From NCBI GenBank assembly GCA_002922725.1, contig PNEW01000004.1, positions 1 through 51,090 of the forward strand: a DNA stretch of 51,090 bases, read 5' to 3'. The notes below the pieces were generated by a model, which worked only from the letters and a program-made list of their open reading frames with translations, ran no database searches and was not told where the DNA came from. This stretch comes from Verrucomicrobia bacterium Opi.OSU.00C. Lineage in GTDB: Bacteria; Verrucomicrobiota; Verrucomicrobiia; Opitutales; PNEW01. Shown one piece after another: positions 26,909 through 36,840 of this stretch. Every line of letters begins with the position of its first letter. Positions within the stretch are counted from its first letter, which is position 1. A program made the translations under genes and the position numbers.

Positions 26909-27358
26909 TTAAATGCCTAAATCCTTCATCGCCGTTTGCAGATCAAATGCCTCTTCATCCTGTTGATCAAATTGTTCAGCGCCCCAAATCGTAAATTTTT
27001 CTACTAGCCCAACGAGCACAACTCCTTTCTTAATTCTCGCAGATTGGACCAGCTTTTCATGGAGCTTTATTCGCCCCTGTGAATCGCATCCAAAATTATG
27101 CGCTTTTCCAAATAGCTTTTGCAAAGTACGTTGTCCGCGAGGATCACTCTCAGGGATCTGTAATAGCTTCTCACGAAATTCTTCAATTTTCCTTGGCGGA
27201 TAGACGACAATATAACCATTGGGGTGAGGCCAAGCGACGTAGACATCTATCTCATCACCTCTAAATCGCCATTTAGACGGTACCGTTACACGGTTTTTTG
27301 CATCAAGATTATGCCTGAACTCCCCCACATATAAAGATTCTGACTTAATTAATACCAT
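26909..27358 (-). CDS. mraZ: Transcriptional regulator MraZ
   Basis: MraZ is a ring-shaped AbrB-like DNA-binding protein that controls the division operon. The core motif FRHNLDAKNRVTVPSKWR is the family's first DNA-binding repeat. The second repeat follows from about residue 75 (NFGCDSQGRIKLHEKLVQSA). An ATG at 27391 is possible, but a promoter-like pair (27390-27419) overlaps it. The ATG at 27358 has GTGGA about seven bases upstream and gives a typical 149 residues. It is the first gene of the cluster. Confidence 0.93.
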   Translation of the reverse strand: MVLIKSESLYVGEFRHNLDAKNRVTVPSKWRFRGDEIDVYVAWPHPNGYIVVYPPRKIEEFREKLLQIPESDPRGQRTLQKLFGKAHNFGCDSQGRIKLHEKLVQSARIKKGVVLVGLVEKFTIWGAEQFDQQDEEAFDLQTAMKDLGI

Positions 27359-27389
27359 AATGAATCCACTAAATTCACCATAATTTGAC

Positions 27390-27419
27390 ATTACATGACA
27401 TTATACTCCACTATGTCAA
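27390..27419 (-). promoter_or_regulatory. Probable sigma-70 promoter of the division cluster
   Basis: On the minus strand TTGACA (27414-27419) is followed after 18 bases by TGTAAT (27390-27395), giving a start near 27383 and a leader of about 25 bases to the mraZ ATG at 27358. A perfect TATAAT at 27400-27405 also lies here but only eight bases from the TTGACA. Called by eye. Confidence 0.4.
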
Positions 27420-27504
27420 CCTCTTTTGGTCATTCATTTAAAAAATTTAACCTTAACTTTTACCATTGTGGGAACAGCCTACGGGAACCATTTAAACATA
27501 TGCA

Positions 27505-27602
27505 TGCTATAATAAATTATTATGTTACAATTAAGCCGTGAGAACGTAGAAGCAGTGCCTAATAACCATCTCGTTGAAATGACAGAATACTTTTGCATAT
27601 AG
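27505..27602 (+). promoter_or_regulatory. Extended -10 promoter with a tiny, possibly leaderless ORF
   Basis: TGCTATAAT at 27505-27513 is a perfect extended -10 element on the plus strand, divergent from the mraZ promoter; no good -35 is visible. Transcription should start about base 27520, next to an ATG at 27522 that opens a 26-codon frame ending at 27602 (MLQLSRENVEAVPNNHLVE...). The promoter probably drives tlyA from 27828, leaving about 300 bases of leader. Whether the small frame is translated is unknown. I recognise no RNA family between 27603 and 27827. Confidence 0.4.
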
Positions 27603-27827
27603 ACGGAGTAACTGATAATATTATACTCATTTCGACAATGGCTACATCACCCGTAAAAATTGGCATAAGACATACAAATTTAGTATTTATACGGGGCAGA
27701 TAATGCGGTGATCGAAATAGGCACCTACAATCAAAGATTAGAAGATTTTTCTAGCCATTACCTAGAGCCAAAAAGCAATTTGAAGATTAATCCGCATCAA
27801 TTTTTATCATGTATTACTTTTTTTAAA

Positions 27828-28592
27828 ATGAAGGCGCCAACTCTAATCAAAATAAGATTAGATGAACTGCTATTAGAACGTGGGTTCTCTAATTCGCGCA
27901 CACAAGCGAGGAATATGATCCTGGAAGGAAAAATTAAAAGTGGATCACGTGTCCTCAGTAAGCCAGGTAAATTTTATCTACGTGATATTGACTTATTGGT
28001 CACCGAACCGCCACGTTATGTTAGCCGCGGTGGTGACAAACTTGCAGGTTTTCTAGAAAACAGCCCCTTAAATATAAAAGGTAATATCGTGCTTGATATA
28101 GGTGCTTCGGTTGGAGGATTTACCGATTACTTACTTCAGCAAAAGGTAAAAACAGTAACTTGTATAGATGTGGGGCATAACCAACTTCATCAAAAGCTGC
28201 TTAATAATCCACGTGTTATCCATCTTGAAAGAGTGAATATCCGAAAATTGTCTCCAGATATATTGCCCTACCCTTTCTATGACTTAATCACAGTTGATCT
28301 CTCCTTCATTTCACTACGTAAGGTATTGCAAGACATATGGCCGCTAGTAAAAATAAATGGTACTCTAATAGTCTTAATAAAACCACAATTCGAAGTAGGG
28401 AAAAAAATTATTAAACAAGCAAAAGGTGTCGTTAAAAACCGAGTTATTGTTGACCGAGTTGTCTTTGAGGTTAAGGAATTCTGTGCTCGGTTTCTAGAGG
28501 GCAGTGAAGAAATAGACCAGATTGAATCTCCCATAAAAGGAGCCGACGGAAACCGCGAGTTCTTTCTTAGTCTACGAAAACATAGAGTTTGA
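27828..28592 (+). CDS. tlyA: TlyA-family rRNA 2'-O-methyltransferase
   Basis: TlyA proteins methylate ribose in 16S/23S rRNA and were once called hemolysins. An S4 RNA-binding domain comes first (RLDELLLERGFSNSRTQARN), then YVSRGGDKLAG, and an FtsJ-like Rossmann domain with the SAM motif VLDIGASVGGFTDYLL, the VDLSFISLRKVL strand and LIKPQFEVG. The ATG at 27828 begins MKAPTLIKIRLDELL and gives 254 residues; the frame is open to 27708 but the added 40 residues do not fit the family. It is followed, at a distance, by nadK, a common pairing. Confidence 0.93.
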   Translation: MKAPTLIKIRLDELLLERGFSNSRTQARNMILEGKIKSGSRVLSKPGKFYLRDIDLLVTEPPRYVSRGGDKLAGFLENSPLNIKGNIVLDIGASVGGFTDYLLQQKVKTVTCIDVGHNQLHQKLLNNPRVIHLERVNIRKLSPDILPYPFYDLITVDLSFISLRKVLQDIWPLVKINGTLIVLIKPQFEVGKKIIKQAKGVVKNRVIVDRVVFEVKEFCARFLEGSEEIDQIESPIKGADGNREFFLSLRKHRV

Positions 28593-29069
28593 AAATTATA
28601 TAATTATCGACCAAGGTAATAGTTTCAAGTATCTTAATCCTAGGCCAAGAGTATCAGGTAATTATAGTAACCCATTACAAAGTTTAAAAAAATTTTCGAA
28701 TCCTCCTTTAAAAGGCAATTTTTTCAAAAATTTAGATTATACCGTATTTGAGAGGGAAAACATCTGACGATGTTATGTTAGATCATTATTCCATTTCTGA
28801 TCATCGCCCTTGGACTATATGGAGCATAAATAATATTTAAAACTATGACCTTAGGGGAGACGTGAGGAAACTAAATGAATCTTTTACACTATGCATCAGG
28901 TTCAATAATGCCCTCTACATCGGTAAAATAAAGATATGCCCCTTATTTCATAGTTTAATCATCATTTTACTTTGTTGCCACATCAAGGGAAAAATGTAAC
29001 CTCAAAATCAAAGTTATATTTCGATCTATATCTTTGATATGCTCACTTTACATTTATCTATCATTCCTA
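28593..29069 (+). other. Intergenic region between tlyA and nadK
   Basis: These 477 bases are AT-rich and hold no reading frame with gene-like properties on either strand. I see no tRNA-like fold, no clear hairpin-plus-T terminator and no repeats. A weak A/T-rich stretch with CTTTAAAAGG near 28703 is too short to call. Confidence 0.6.
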
Positions 29070-29900
29070 ATGAAACCTATAAATAAAATAACATTTGTAA
29101 TTAATAAGAGAAAAGCCGGTGCAGAGGAATTAGCAAATACCTTAATTGCAAAAGCTGAAAAAAGAGCCATTCAAACATTAACGACGAAAGAGTTTCCACT
29201 TCCTCAAGGAATTTTAGCTGACTCTCAATGTTGCGTAGTTATTGGTGGAGATGGGACATTGCTCAGTGTTGTCGAAGAATCAGTGCGACACAAACTTCCA
29301 GTTATTGGAATCAACCTTGGCAAATTAGGTTTCATGTCTACATTTTCTGCACAGGAAGCAGAAGCGGGATTTGATACACTTCTTTCCGGTAACTATCAAA
29401 TTGTCGAAAGATCAATTATTAACTGTGTTACCACTCAGAAAAAAATGTTTTTCGCTTTAAATGATGTGGTGATAAAAAATCATTCTTCACGGCTCGTAAG
29501 ACTGGAAGTTTTTACGAATGGGGAATCGGTAAATGAGTATTTCTGTGACGGCCTTGTGTTTTCGACTCCCACTGGATCAACAGCCTATAACATGTCTGCG
29601 GGTGGACCAATTATTCATCCTGCAGCTAAAGTTTTAGCAATGACACCTATTTGTCCACATACTTTAAGTAATCGAAGTGTGATTTTTGACCACGGAGAAA
29701 TTTTAAATGTTAAACTTCACGCTGATGACTATGATGTAGTTTTAAATATTGACGGAAGAAGTAGTTCTAAAAACAAGGAAGACTTTCCACTTCAAATTTC
29801 AGTCTCAGACAAGAATTTTCTACTAATGCTTCAAAAAGACTATTCACATTTTAAATTGATTCGTAGCAAATTAAATTGGACTGGTGATTCAATTGGTTAG
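29070..29900 (+). CDS. nadK: NAD kinase
   Basis: NadK phosphorylates NAD to NADP. From the ATG at 29070 (MKPINKITFV) the protein has 276 residues. The GGDG ATP/NAD motif is at 59-62 (VVIGGDGTLLS), followed by GINLGKLGFMS, LNDVVIKN, the substrate motif TPTGSTAYNMSAGGPI and a C-terminal beta domain with the HPAAKVLAMTPICPH segment. An ATG at 29034 would add 12 hydrophobic residues and is less likely. Confidence 0.94.
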   Translation: MKPINKITFVINKRKAGAEELANTLIAKAEKRAIQTLTTKEFPLPQGILADSQCCVVIGGDGTLLSVVEESVRHKLPVIGINLGKLGFMSTFSAQEAEAGFDTLLSGNYQIVERSIINCVTTQKKMFFALNDVVIKNHSSRLVRLEVFTNGESVNEYFCDGLVFSTPTGSTAYNMSAGGPIIHPAAKVLAMTPICPHTLSNRSVIFDHGEILNVKLHADDYDVVLNIDGRSSSKNKEDFPLQISVSDKNFLLMLQKDYSHFKLIRSKLNWTGDSIG

Positions 29901-29985
29901 ACTGCTTCAATCACGATCTTCAATGCTAAAATCTTGCATGCGGCATGTATTCAAACTTAAATAATAATAACCGCATAGATTTTTA

Positions 29986-30777
29986 ATGATGGAAGAATAC
30001 TACATACGACAACCTGAAACAGACAATGTCCGCGGTCCCTTTACCCTAACTAAATTGGCTGGAATGGCGGAATCTGATCAGATTGACTTAAATACCTTAA
30101 TTAACGATAGAGATGAAGGGGAATGGCTCGCGATTGGCAGTCGTGAAGAATTAAAACAGATCATTTTTCCTGAAAAGAAGAAACTCAGTTTAAAAATCAA
30201 ATCTGACGAAGACTTAAATCTCTTGAATGTTGATGAGGAAGAAGATGAAGAAGAAACAATCGAAGTAGTTGATATGCTCGCGGCAGCAGAAGGCGACACC
30301 GAGGAGACTAAACACATCAAGAATAAAGTGGTGTGGCAGGGTAAAGCTGCAACTCTTGCTCTACCATTTATGGGGGTGATTTTGATTTTAAGTTCTATTG
30401 CTTATATCTATCCCAGTATTGATATTGTTCAAACTGTTATTGATGAAGGAAACTATATGCTCATACTGCATAAGCCATTAATACTTGTAGGTGCATTAGA
30501 TCTTTTCTTTGCAATATCTTTATTTTTATCTGTCACTGAAATCTATCCTATTTTGCGACTTCGAGCGATGTTTGGTCTAGGGTATTTTGGATTCCTCCAT
30601 TGGGCTACTTGGCAAATGGGTGATCAAATTTCTTTATATCTTATGATTAGTTCTATTGGTGTAAGTATGGCCATCTTTATATGTACCTTAACACTCAACT
30701 TTATACTCATGATAAGTTTCGCTGTTTTAGGCATCCTGAGTGTAGGTAGCTACCTCTATTTAACAGTTGTTCAATAG
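29986..30777 (+). CDS. Membrane protein with N-terminal GYF_2-like domain
   Basis: Residues 1-65 resemble the GYF_2 domain found at the front of many bacterial membrane proteins (EEYYIRQPETDNVRGPFTLTKLAGM...W). The middle (about 66-105) is very acidic. From about residue 115 there are four or five membrane helices (for example LPFMGVILILSSIAYIYPS and a very hydrophobic C-terminus). GYF-like domains often bind proline-rich peptides. The function is unknown; neighbours give no clear hint. It starts 85 bases after nadK on the same strand. Confidence 0.7.
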   Translation: MMEEYYIRQPETDNVRGPFTLTKLAGMAESDQIDLNTLINDRDEGEWLAIGSREELKQIIFPEKKKLSLKIKSDEDLNLLNVDEEEDEEETIEVVDMLAAAEGDTEETKHIKNKVVWQGKAATLALPFMGVILILSSIAYIYPSIDIVQTVIDEGNYMLILHKPLILVGALDLFFAISLFLSVTEIYPILRLRAMFGLGYFGFLHWATWQMGDQISLYLMISSIGVSMAIFICTLTLNFILMISFAVLGILSVGSYLYLTVVQ

Positions 30778-30988
30778 CTGTAAACCTGTGTGAAAAGGTT
30801 TTTACACCTCTAACACACAAAAGTATTAATATTAGATTAGTTAAATCTAGATACTGGTTGGCATTTGATAAACAGTCTACCTACTATTTTATTAGTAATA
30901 TCCTTTTATACATCTTCATTTAATTGAGTGATAATATAACACGAAATAAGTTGTAGTTAAGAAATACATTACTTAAATATTATTTACT

Positions 30989-31366
30989 ATGGCACATGAA
31001 ATATCTATCCAAGCAGGCGGTTTGAATTTTATCATTGAGTACCGAAACTTTGGTAAAGACCGGGGCCCTGCGATTCGCGTTTATGCAGACATTAAGAATC
31101 AAACCACACAGGTGCTGCGGTTTGATTGCTTCGAGAACGATCCACATTATCACTACGACCCCGATGGTAAAAATGAAATGCATCACCTCTCCCTTAAAGA
31201 TACACCCGATACAGTAGCTTGGAGCCTGGAACAAATTCGCTCTAGGACTGTAGAAATGTTACAGAAGGCTGGTTACAATGAAAAAGCTGACCAAATAAAT
31301 TCCGAGGAAATTGCAAATTCGATTAACGCAATGGCACATGCTATAAGCAGCTTGACCCCCCACTAA
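30989..31366 (+). CDS. Conserved-looking small soluble protein of unknown function
   Basis: A 125-residue protein with a mixed beta start (EISIQAGGLNFIIEYRNFG, then IRVYADI and VLRFDCFE), a histidine-rich central loop DPHYHYDPDGKNEMHH and a helical C-terminal half (SLEQIRSRTVEMLQKAGY). The sequence composition is that of a real folded protein. The clustered H, D and Y residues could bind a metal. No signal peptide or membrane helix. I cannot name the family with confidence. Confidence 0.7.
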   Translation: MAHEISIQAGGLNFIIEYRNFGKDRGPAIRVYADIKNQTTQVLRFDCFENDPHYHYDPDGKNEMHHLSLKDTPDTVAWSLEQIRSRTVEMLQKAGYNEKADQINSEEIANSINAMAHAISSLTPH

Positions 31367-31518
31367 AATTTAAAACTTTAAGGGCTTAACTTAAATAGTA
31401 TCAAATAGTAGGTGATGGTGTAAGATTCTGATAAGTTTCCCCAGTATAACCTTGGGTATTTATTAGTATTTTAAAACGGTTCTTGTGCAATTCCACATAA
31501 CCCGTCATGTAAAAATAC

Positions 31519-32853
31519 ATGAGAAATAAACTCAAGGGTTTAACCTCAATATTAGGAACTAAGCTTCCACAGAAGGGAAATGTACGCTATAATTACATTC
31601 TGGGGATTACGAATGGTTCTCTTTTCATGTTTGGCATCGCTTTCATTAATCCACTTACCGTACTCCCTGTATTTATAAAATGTTTTACCACTTCTGATTT
31701 TATTGTAGGAATTGCTGGTTCATTGTGGCGAATGGGTTGGCTGTTACCACAGTTGCTCGTCGCTGGATACGTGGAAAAAATCCCCTACAAGCGGAATATC
31801 TATTTACGTATAAATAGCATACGGTTATTATTAACCTGGCTAACGATACCCTTAGTGGCTACTTTCGCGATTACACAACCTACATTTCTATTAGTCTGTT
31901 TCTTGCTACTTTTTGCATTTGCAACATTTCTTGGGGGTATCGCAGGACTGCCTTTTAATGACATGGTTGCTAAAACTATTCCCGTCGAGTATTTAGGTTC
32001 TTTTTTTGCAACGAGAATGTTTTTTGGCGCAGGAATAATGAGTATAATCGCAGGATTCATCGTGAAATATATCCTCAGTGAAGAAGTAATGTTCCCCTTC
32101 CCTAATAATTTTGTAGTTATTTTTACTTTTGCTGCATTATTTATGACTCTGGGCATTGCTTCTTACTCTTTCGTGCGCGAACCACCGAGTAAAATTAGTT
32201 CCACCCAGAGAACATTTTTCAGTTTAATAAAAGAAATTCCATTAATATTAAAACGAGATGTTAACTATCGTCGGCTGATCATAGTCCAGTTACTCTCATC
32301 AGGAATAAGTTTTTCATTACCATTTTACATCATTATCGCTCAGGAAAATTTCGGTTCAACAGTCAGTACCGCAGGAACATTTATCACGGCACAAACCTTT
32401 GGCGTGTTATTTTTTAACCTCCTATGGAAATTTATTTCTAATCACTATGGAGATCGTCAGGTCATCTTCATCGCCCTTATTTTACAGGCCATAATACCAA
32501 TATATACTTTAATAATTAGTAAAGGGTTTGGTTTTTGGTTATTACAAAGTCAACCATGGGTAGTGACAGCAGCCTTTTCTCCTATTTTTATCTTAATTGG
32601 AGGAACGATGTCAGGATTATGGGTTGGGTACAGCAGCTATATCTTAAGTATATCTCCCGAAGATCGACGTCCCACTTATGTAGGTACCAGTAATACAATC
32701 CTGGGCATCGCGGCAATTTTCCCAGCTCTGGGTGGATATATCGCCGATCGTGCAGGATTACACTCTGTTATCGTTCTTTCTGTTTTAACTGTTTGTGTTG
32801 CTATACCTTATAGTCGAAAACTTAAGGCACCAACTTCACGGTTAAATTACTAG
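31519..32853 (+). CDS. Major facilitator superfamily transporter
   Basis: A 444-residue protein with about twelve membrane helices in two halves separated by a cytoplasmic loop near residue 230. Helix 1 begins YNYILGITNGSLFMFGIAF. An R-rich loop (VEKIPYKRNIYLRINSIR) between helices 2 and 3 is in the usual MFS position. The substrate is unknown. It lies alone between the 125-residue protein and the sulfatase. Confidence 0.85.
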   Translation: MRNKLKGLTSILGTKLPQKGNVRYNYILGITNGSLFMFGIAFINPLTVLPVFIKCFTTSDFIVGIAGSLWRMGWLLPQLLVAGYVEKIPYKRNIYLRINSIRLLLTWLTIPLVATFAITQPTFLLVCFLLLFAFATFLGGIAGLPFNDMVAKTIPVEYLGSFFATRMFFGAGIMSIIAGFIVKYILSEEVMFPFPNNFVVIFTFAALFMTLGIASYSFVREPPSKISSTQRTFFSLIKEIPLILKRDVNYRRLIIVQLLSSGISFSLPFYIIIAQENFGSTVSTAGTFITAQTFGVLFFNLLWKFISNHYGDRQVIFIALILQAIIPIYTLIISKGFGFWLLQSQPWVVTAAFSPIFILIGGTMSGLWVGYSSYILSISPEDRRPTYVGTSNTILGIAAIFPALGGYIADRAGLHSVIVLSVLTVCVAIPYSRKLKAPTSRLNY

Positions 32854-33196
32854 CCACCGACATAACTTTCAAAGAAATGTAAAATAATTGATTTTTTGGA
32901 ATTTGGTTACCGTCAGTGAGGTAATTAACAACCTACCTTCTAGACACCACGTTCCATACTTGTTTGGAGATTAATACCCCAGCCCATCACCCCACCTCTC
33001 ATTAAACACCTCCGCCGTATTCAGATTTTAAATCTATATCATCGCTATGTATATCTCACTTGCTTATTGGTGGCCTTGATAATAAGTAGAACCCTAAGAA
33101 TTATAAGCTATAAAAATAATATCCTTTTTCTTTAGTCAAAAAATTTAAAATAGTCGTATGCGTCCACCTAAACTACAAAGATCACAGGACACAGTC
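32854..33196 (+). other. Intergenic region before the sulfatase
   Basis: No gene-like frame on either strand. The base composition changes from AT-rich to about 50% G+C near the sulfatase start. The pyrimidine-rich stretch at 32975-33015 has no pairing partner that would make a terminator. I see no promoter good enough to call. Confidence 0.5.
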
Positions 33197-34744
<1,548 letters not shown>

Positions 34745-35072
34745 AAATGCAATACTACCTGCACGGAATCCGATATCCGAACAAGATGATTGTTATCTCG
34801 ATGTTTGACAGCGAGCGACCACAGCGTTTTGCCTAAAGAGGTATTTCTTTTTTGCCCTCCGCCGCATACAAGGTAATGGATATATTAGATGGCATTCCAC
34901 TGTTAATGATTACCCCCACTACCTACCTAAATTATCAGAGAAAAGGAATCAGTTTCATCCAGTGTTATACTTGGATATTGGCGGATTTATTGGTAACTTT
35001 GCATAAATTCACAAAGTTAAATATCTATAACGATAGTATCACTTTAGAATTTAATGAAATAGCTCAAAATAA
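34745..35072 (+). other. Sulfatase 3' flank with a 29-codon frame
   Basis: Directly after the sulfatase, 34747-34836 holds an ATG-to-TAA frame of 29 codons (MQYYLHGIRYPNKM...QRFA) with the same high G+C and codon flavour. It may be the remnant of a gene that came with the sulfatase. G+C then falls to background. A 74-codon TTG-started frame at 34852-35076 has poor composition and no ribosome-binding site and is not called. Confidence 0.4.
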
Positions 35073-36002
35073 TTAAATAGTATCCATATTAGAACTGGAT
35101 AGAACACTAAGTTCATTAATGATCTCTGGAGTGATATCACATGCCTCAGCCTCAAAGGCTTGATTGACATGATCAGAATTTCTAGCGCCAATTAGCATGC
35201 TTGTTATACCAGGCTGTTCTAAAACCCACCGCAACGCAAGTTGAACTCTGGAAAAACCTGTTCTTTCTGAGATAACTTCTAAATTTCCATCAAGTTCTAA
35301 AAGTTTTTTCTTAAAATAAATATTTTTGTGGCCAGGTTTTACATCAAAACGTGTCCCTTTAGGCGTTGCTTTTCCCTTTTTGTACTTTCCAGTTAAGAAG
35401 CCAGCTCCGAGAGGACTATAAGAAATGATACCTATATTTTCCTTCTTACAAAAAGGGACCACCTTATCTTCAATTCCTCGAACCGCGAGATTGTAGATTG
35501 CCTCTAGTGATTGGATCGTTGAAAACCCATTATCTTTCTGTATTTTTAAGGCCTCGTCCATTTGATTATCGCTGTAGTTATTACAGCCTACATAACGAAC
35601 TTTTCCTTCTTTCACTAGTTTTTCTAATGCTTCAAGCGTATCCTGAAATGGGGTATTAACATCATAACCAATTTCAAAAAAATCCACGTAGTCTGTTTTC
35701 AAACGCAGAAGGCTTTCCTCAGCGCAGTTAAAAATTGTCTTTGGCGAGAGATCCCCGTGAACCTTTGTCACGATAACAACTTTATCTCGGTTATTACGAA
35801 TAGAAAAATAATTTCCCATTACTTGTTCAGATGAGCCATCTCCATAAGCATAAGCTGTATTTAAGATATTGATCCCTCGATCAATCGCATGATCAAGGAT
35901 GGCAAAAGAAGTTTCTTCGTCGATTTCACGTCCAAAAGTTACACAGCCTAAACCGATAGAACTAACTTTCACTTCAGTGTTTCCATATTTACGATATTCC
36001 AT
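35073..36002 (-). CDS. Aldo/keto reductase-family protein with altered catalytic residues
   Basis: The (beta/alpha)8 fold of the family is clear: YGNTEVKVSSIGLGCVTFGR at the start, VIVTKVHG, YVGCNNYSDNQ, SPLGAGFLTGKY and the C-terminal SMLIGARNSDHV for NADPH. Of the usual D-Y-K-H tetrad only Y53 and K80 are visible: the aspartate position is asparagine (NTAYAYG rather than DTAxxYG) and the histidine position in DFFEIGYD is not histidine. It may be a weak reductase or have another role. It lies 25 bases downstream of a PhyH gene, same strand, with the glycosidase-like gene before that. Confidence 0.87.
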   Translation of the reverse strand: MEYRKYGNTEVKVSSIGLGCVTFGREIDEETSFAILDHAIDRGINILNTAYAYGDGSSEQVMGNYFSIRNNRDKVVIVTKVHGDLSPKTIFNCAEESLLRLKTDYVDFFEIGYDVNTPFQDTLEALEKLVKEGKVRYVGCNNYSDNQMDEALKIQKDNGFSTIQSLEAIYNLAVRGIEDKVVPFCKKENIGIISYSPLGAGFLTGKYKKGKATPKGTRFDVKPGHKNIYFKKKLLELDGNLEVISERTGFSRVQLALRWVLEQPGITSMLIGARNSDHVNQAFEAEACDITPEIINELSVLSSSNMDTI

Positions 36003-36027
36003 TGTATTTTATGATAGTTAAAAATTA

Positions 36028-36810
36028 TTAGCGTGGTTGAATCCAGTGTCGAAAAAGTGGTTTAGCAATATTATCAATTCGACTATAAGAATCTTGCTTC
36101 AATGCTGGGTATGCAGCCCCGAAAATACCCGGTTCGTCAACAATAATTTTTCTTTCCACTGATCCGGGCATTAGTGAATCTAAATTCAACCACCAGGGTG
36201 CATAGCGCACGACCAAGGCAGCGCGTCGTTTGTCCGTATGATTTACTGCGCTGGCATGCCATAACCGGCTATCTAAGATAAGTACGCTTCCTGCGGAACC
36301 TTCACCATGAACCTGATCTGGATAGTCGTCATACCTATACTCGTTGTCATAAGTAGGATTAGTTCCCCATTTATGACTACCAGGCCTCATTAGGGTACCA
36401 CCGCTATCCTGTGTGAAATCAACCAGCATAAAAAGCGCCGTCAGATGCATAACAGTATCAGGCACCGGTTTGGGAATGTGTCCACCGTTAAACGGACAAA
36501 ATGGCCAATCTGAGTGCCAATCACCTCGTTTATTTTGGGGTTCATTGATTTGGGTTGAAGTGGCCGATATCCGTGCATGGGACCCAAATAATGATTCAAT
36601 AATGGTAATTATCCGTGGATCAGCCGCATAAGGAGCAAAAGACTGAGTATAATTAATTGTAGTCGCAAGATAGGTATTATTAGCTCCTTTTTTTCCGTAC
36701 CTATCAGCTGCTTCAACTATGTCGTTCCTTACACTACTCAATTTGTCTTCAGGGATGACATTCTTTAAAATGGTGAAACCTTGCTCACGAATTTCTTCTA
36801 CTGGAATCAT
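36028..36810 (-). CDS. Phytanoyl-CoA dioxygenase-family Fe(II)/2-oxoglutarate oxygenase (first of three)
   Basis: PhyH enzymes hydroxylate unactivated carbons using Fe(II), O2 and 2-oxoglutarate. The facial triad is H99-x-D101 in GDWHSDWPF and H184 in SRLWHASAVNH, with a 2-oxoglutarate-binding arginine ten or so residues on (KRRAALVVRY). The jelly-roll loop TLMRPGSHKWG is present. At 260 residues it is typical. The substrate cannot be read from sequence. It lies between the AKR and the glycosidase-like gene in a minus-strand run of three genes. Confidence 0.88.
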   Translation of the reverse strand: MIPVEEIREQGFTILKNVIPEDKLSSVRNDIVEAADRYGKKGANNTYLATTINYTQSFAPYAADPRIITIIESLFGSHARISATSTQINEPQNKRGDWHSDWPFCPFNGGHIPKPVPDTVMHLTALFMLVDFTQDSGGTLMRPGSHKWGTNPTYDNEYRYDDYPDQVHGEGSAGSVLILDSRLWHASAVNHTDKRRAALVVRYAPWWLNLDSLMPGSVERKIIVDEPGIFGAAYPALKQDSYSRIDNIAKPLFRHWIQPR

Positions 36811-36840
36811 AAGATCTACTTTTTTAAAAAAATTTTAGAT

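Noticed and set aside
27400-27405. Perfect TATAAT on the minus strand as the mraZ -10
   Set aside because: It is only eight bases from the TTGACA; the TGTAAT ten bases further on has the right spacing.
27470-27488. GGGAAC repeated at 27470-27475 and 27483-27488 upstream of mraZ, suggesting MraZ-binding boxes
   Set aside because: Known MraZ boxes are spaced about 10 bases and lie near the promoter; here spacing is 13 with only two copies, about 90 bases upstream.
30783-30815. Hairpin GTGTGAAAA / TTTTTACAC after the GYF-like gene as a terminator
   Set aside because: The loop is tiny, one pair is G-T, and no T run follows.
34852-35076. 74-codon frame after the sulfatase
   Set aside because: TTG start, no ribosome-binding site, unlike a folded protein, and it overlaps the end of the aldo/keto reductase gene.
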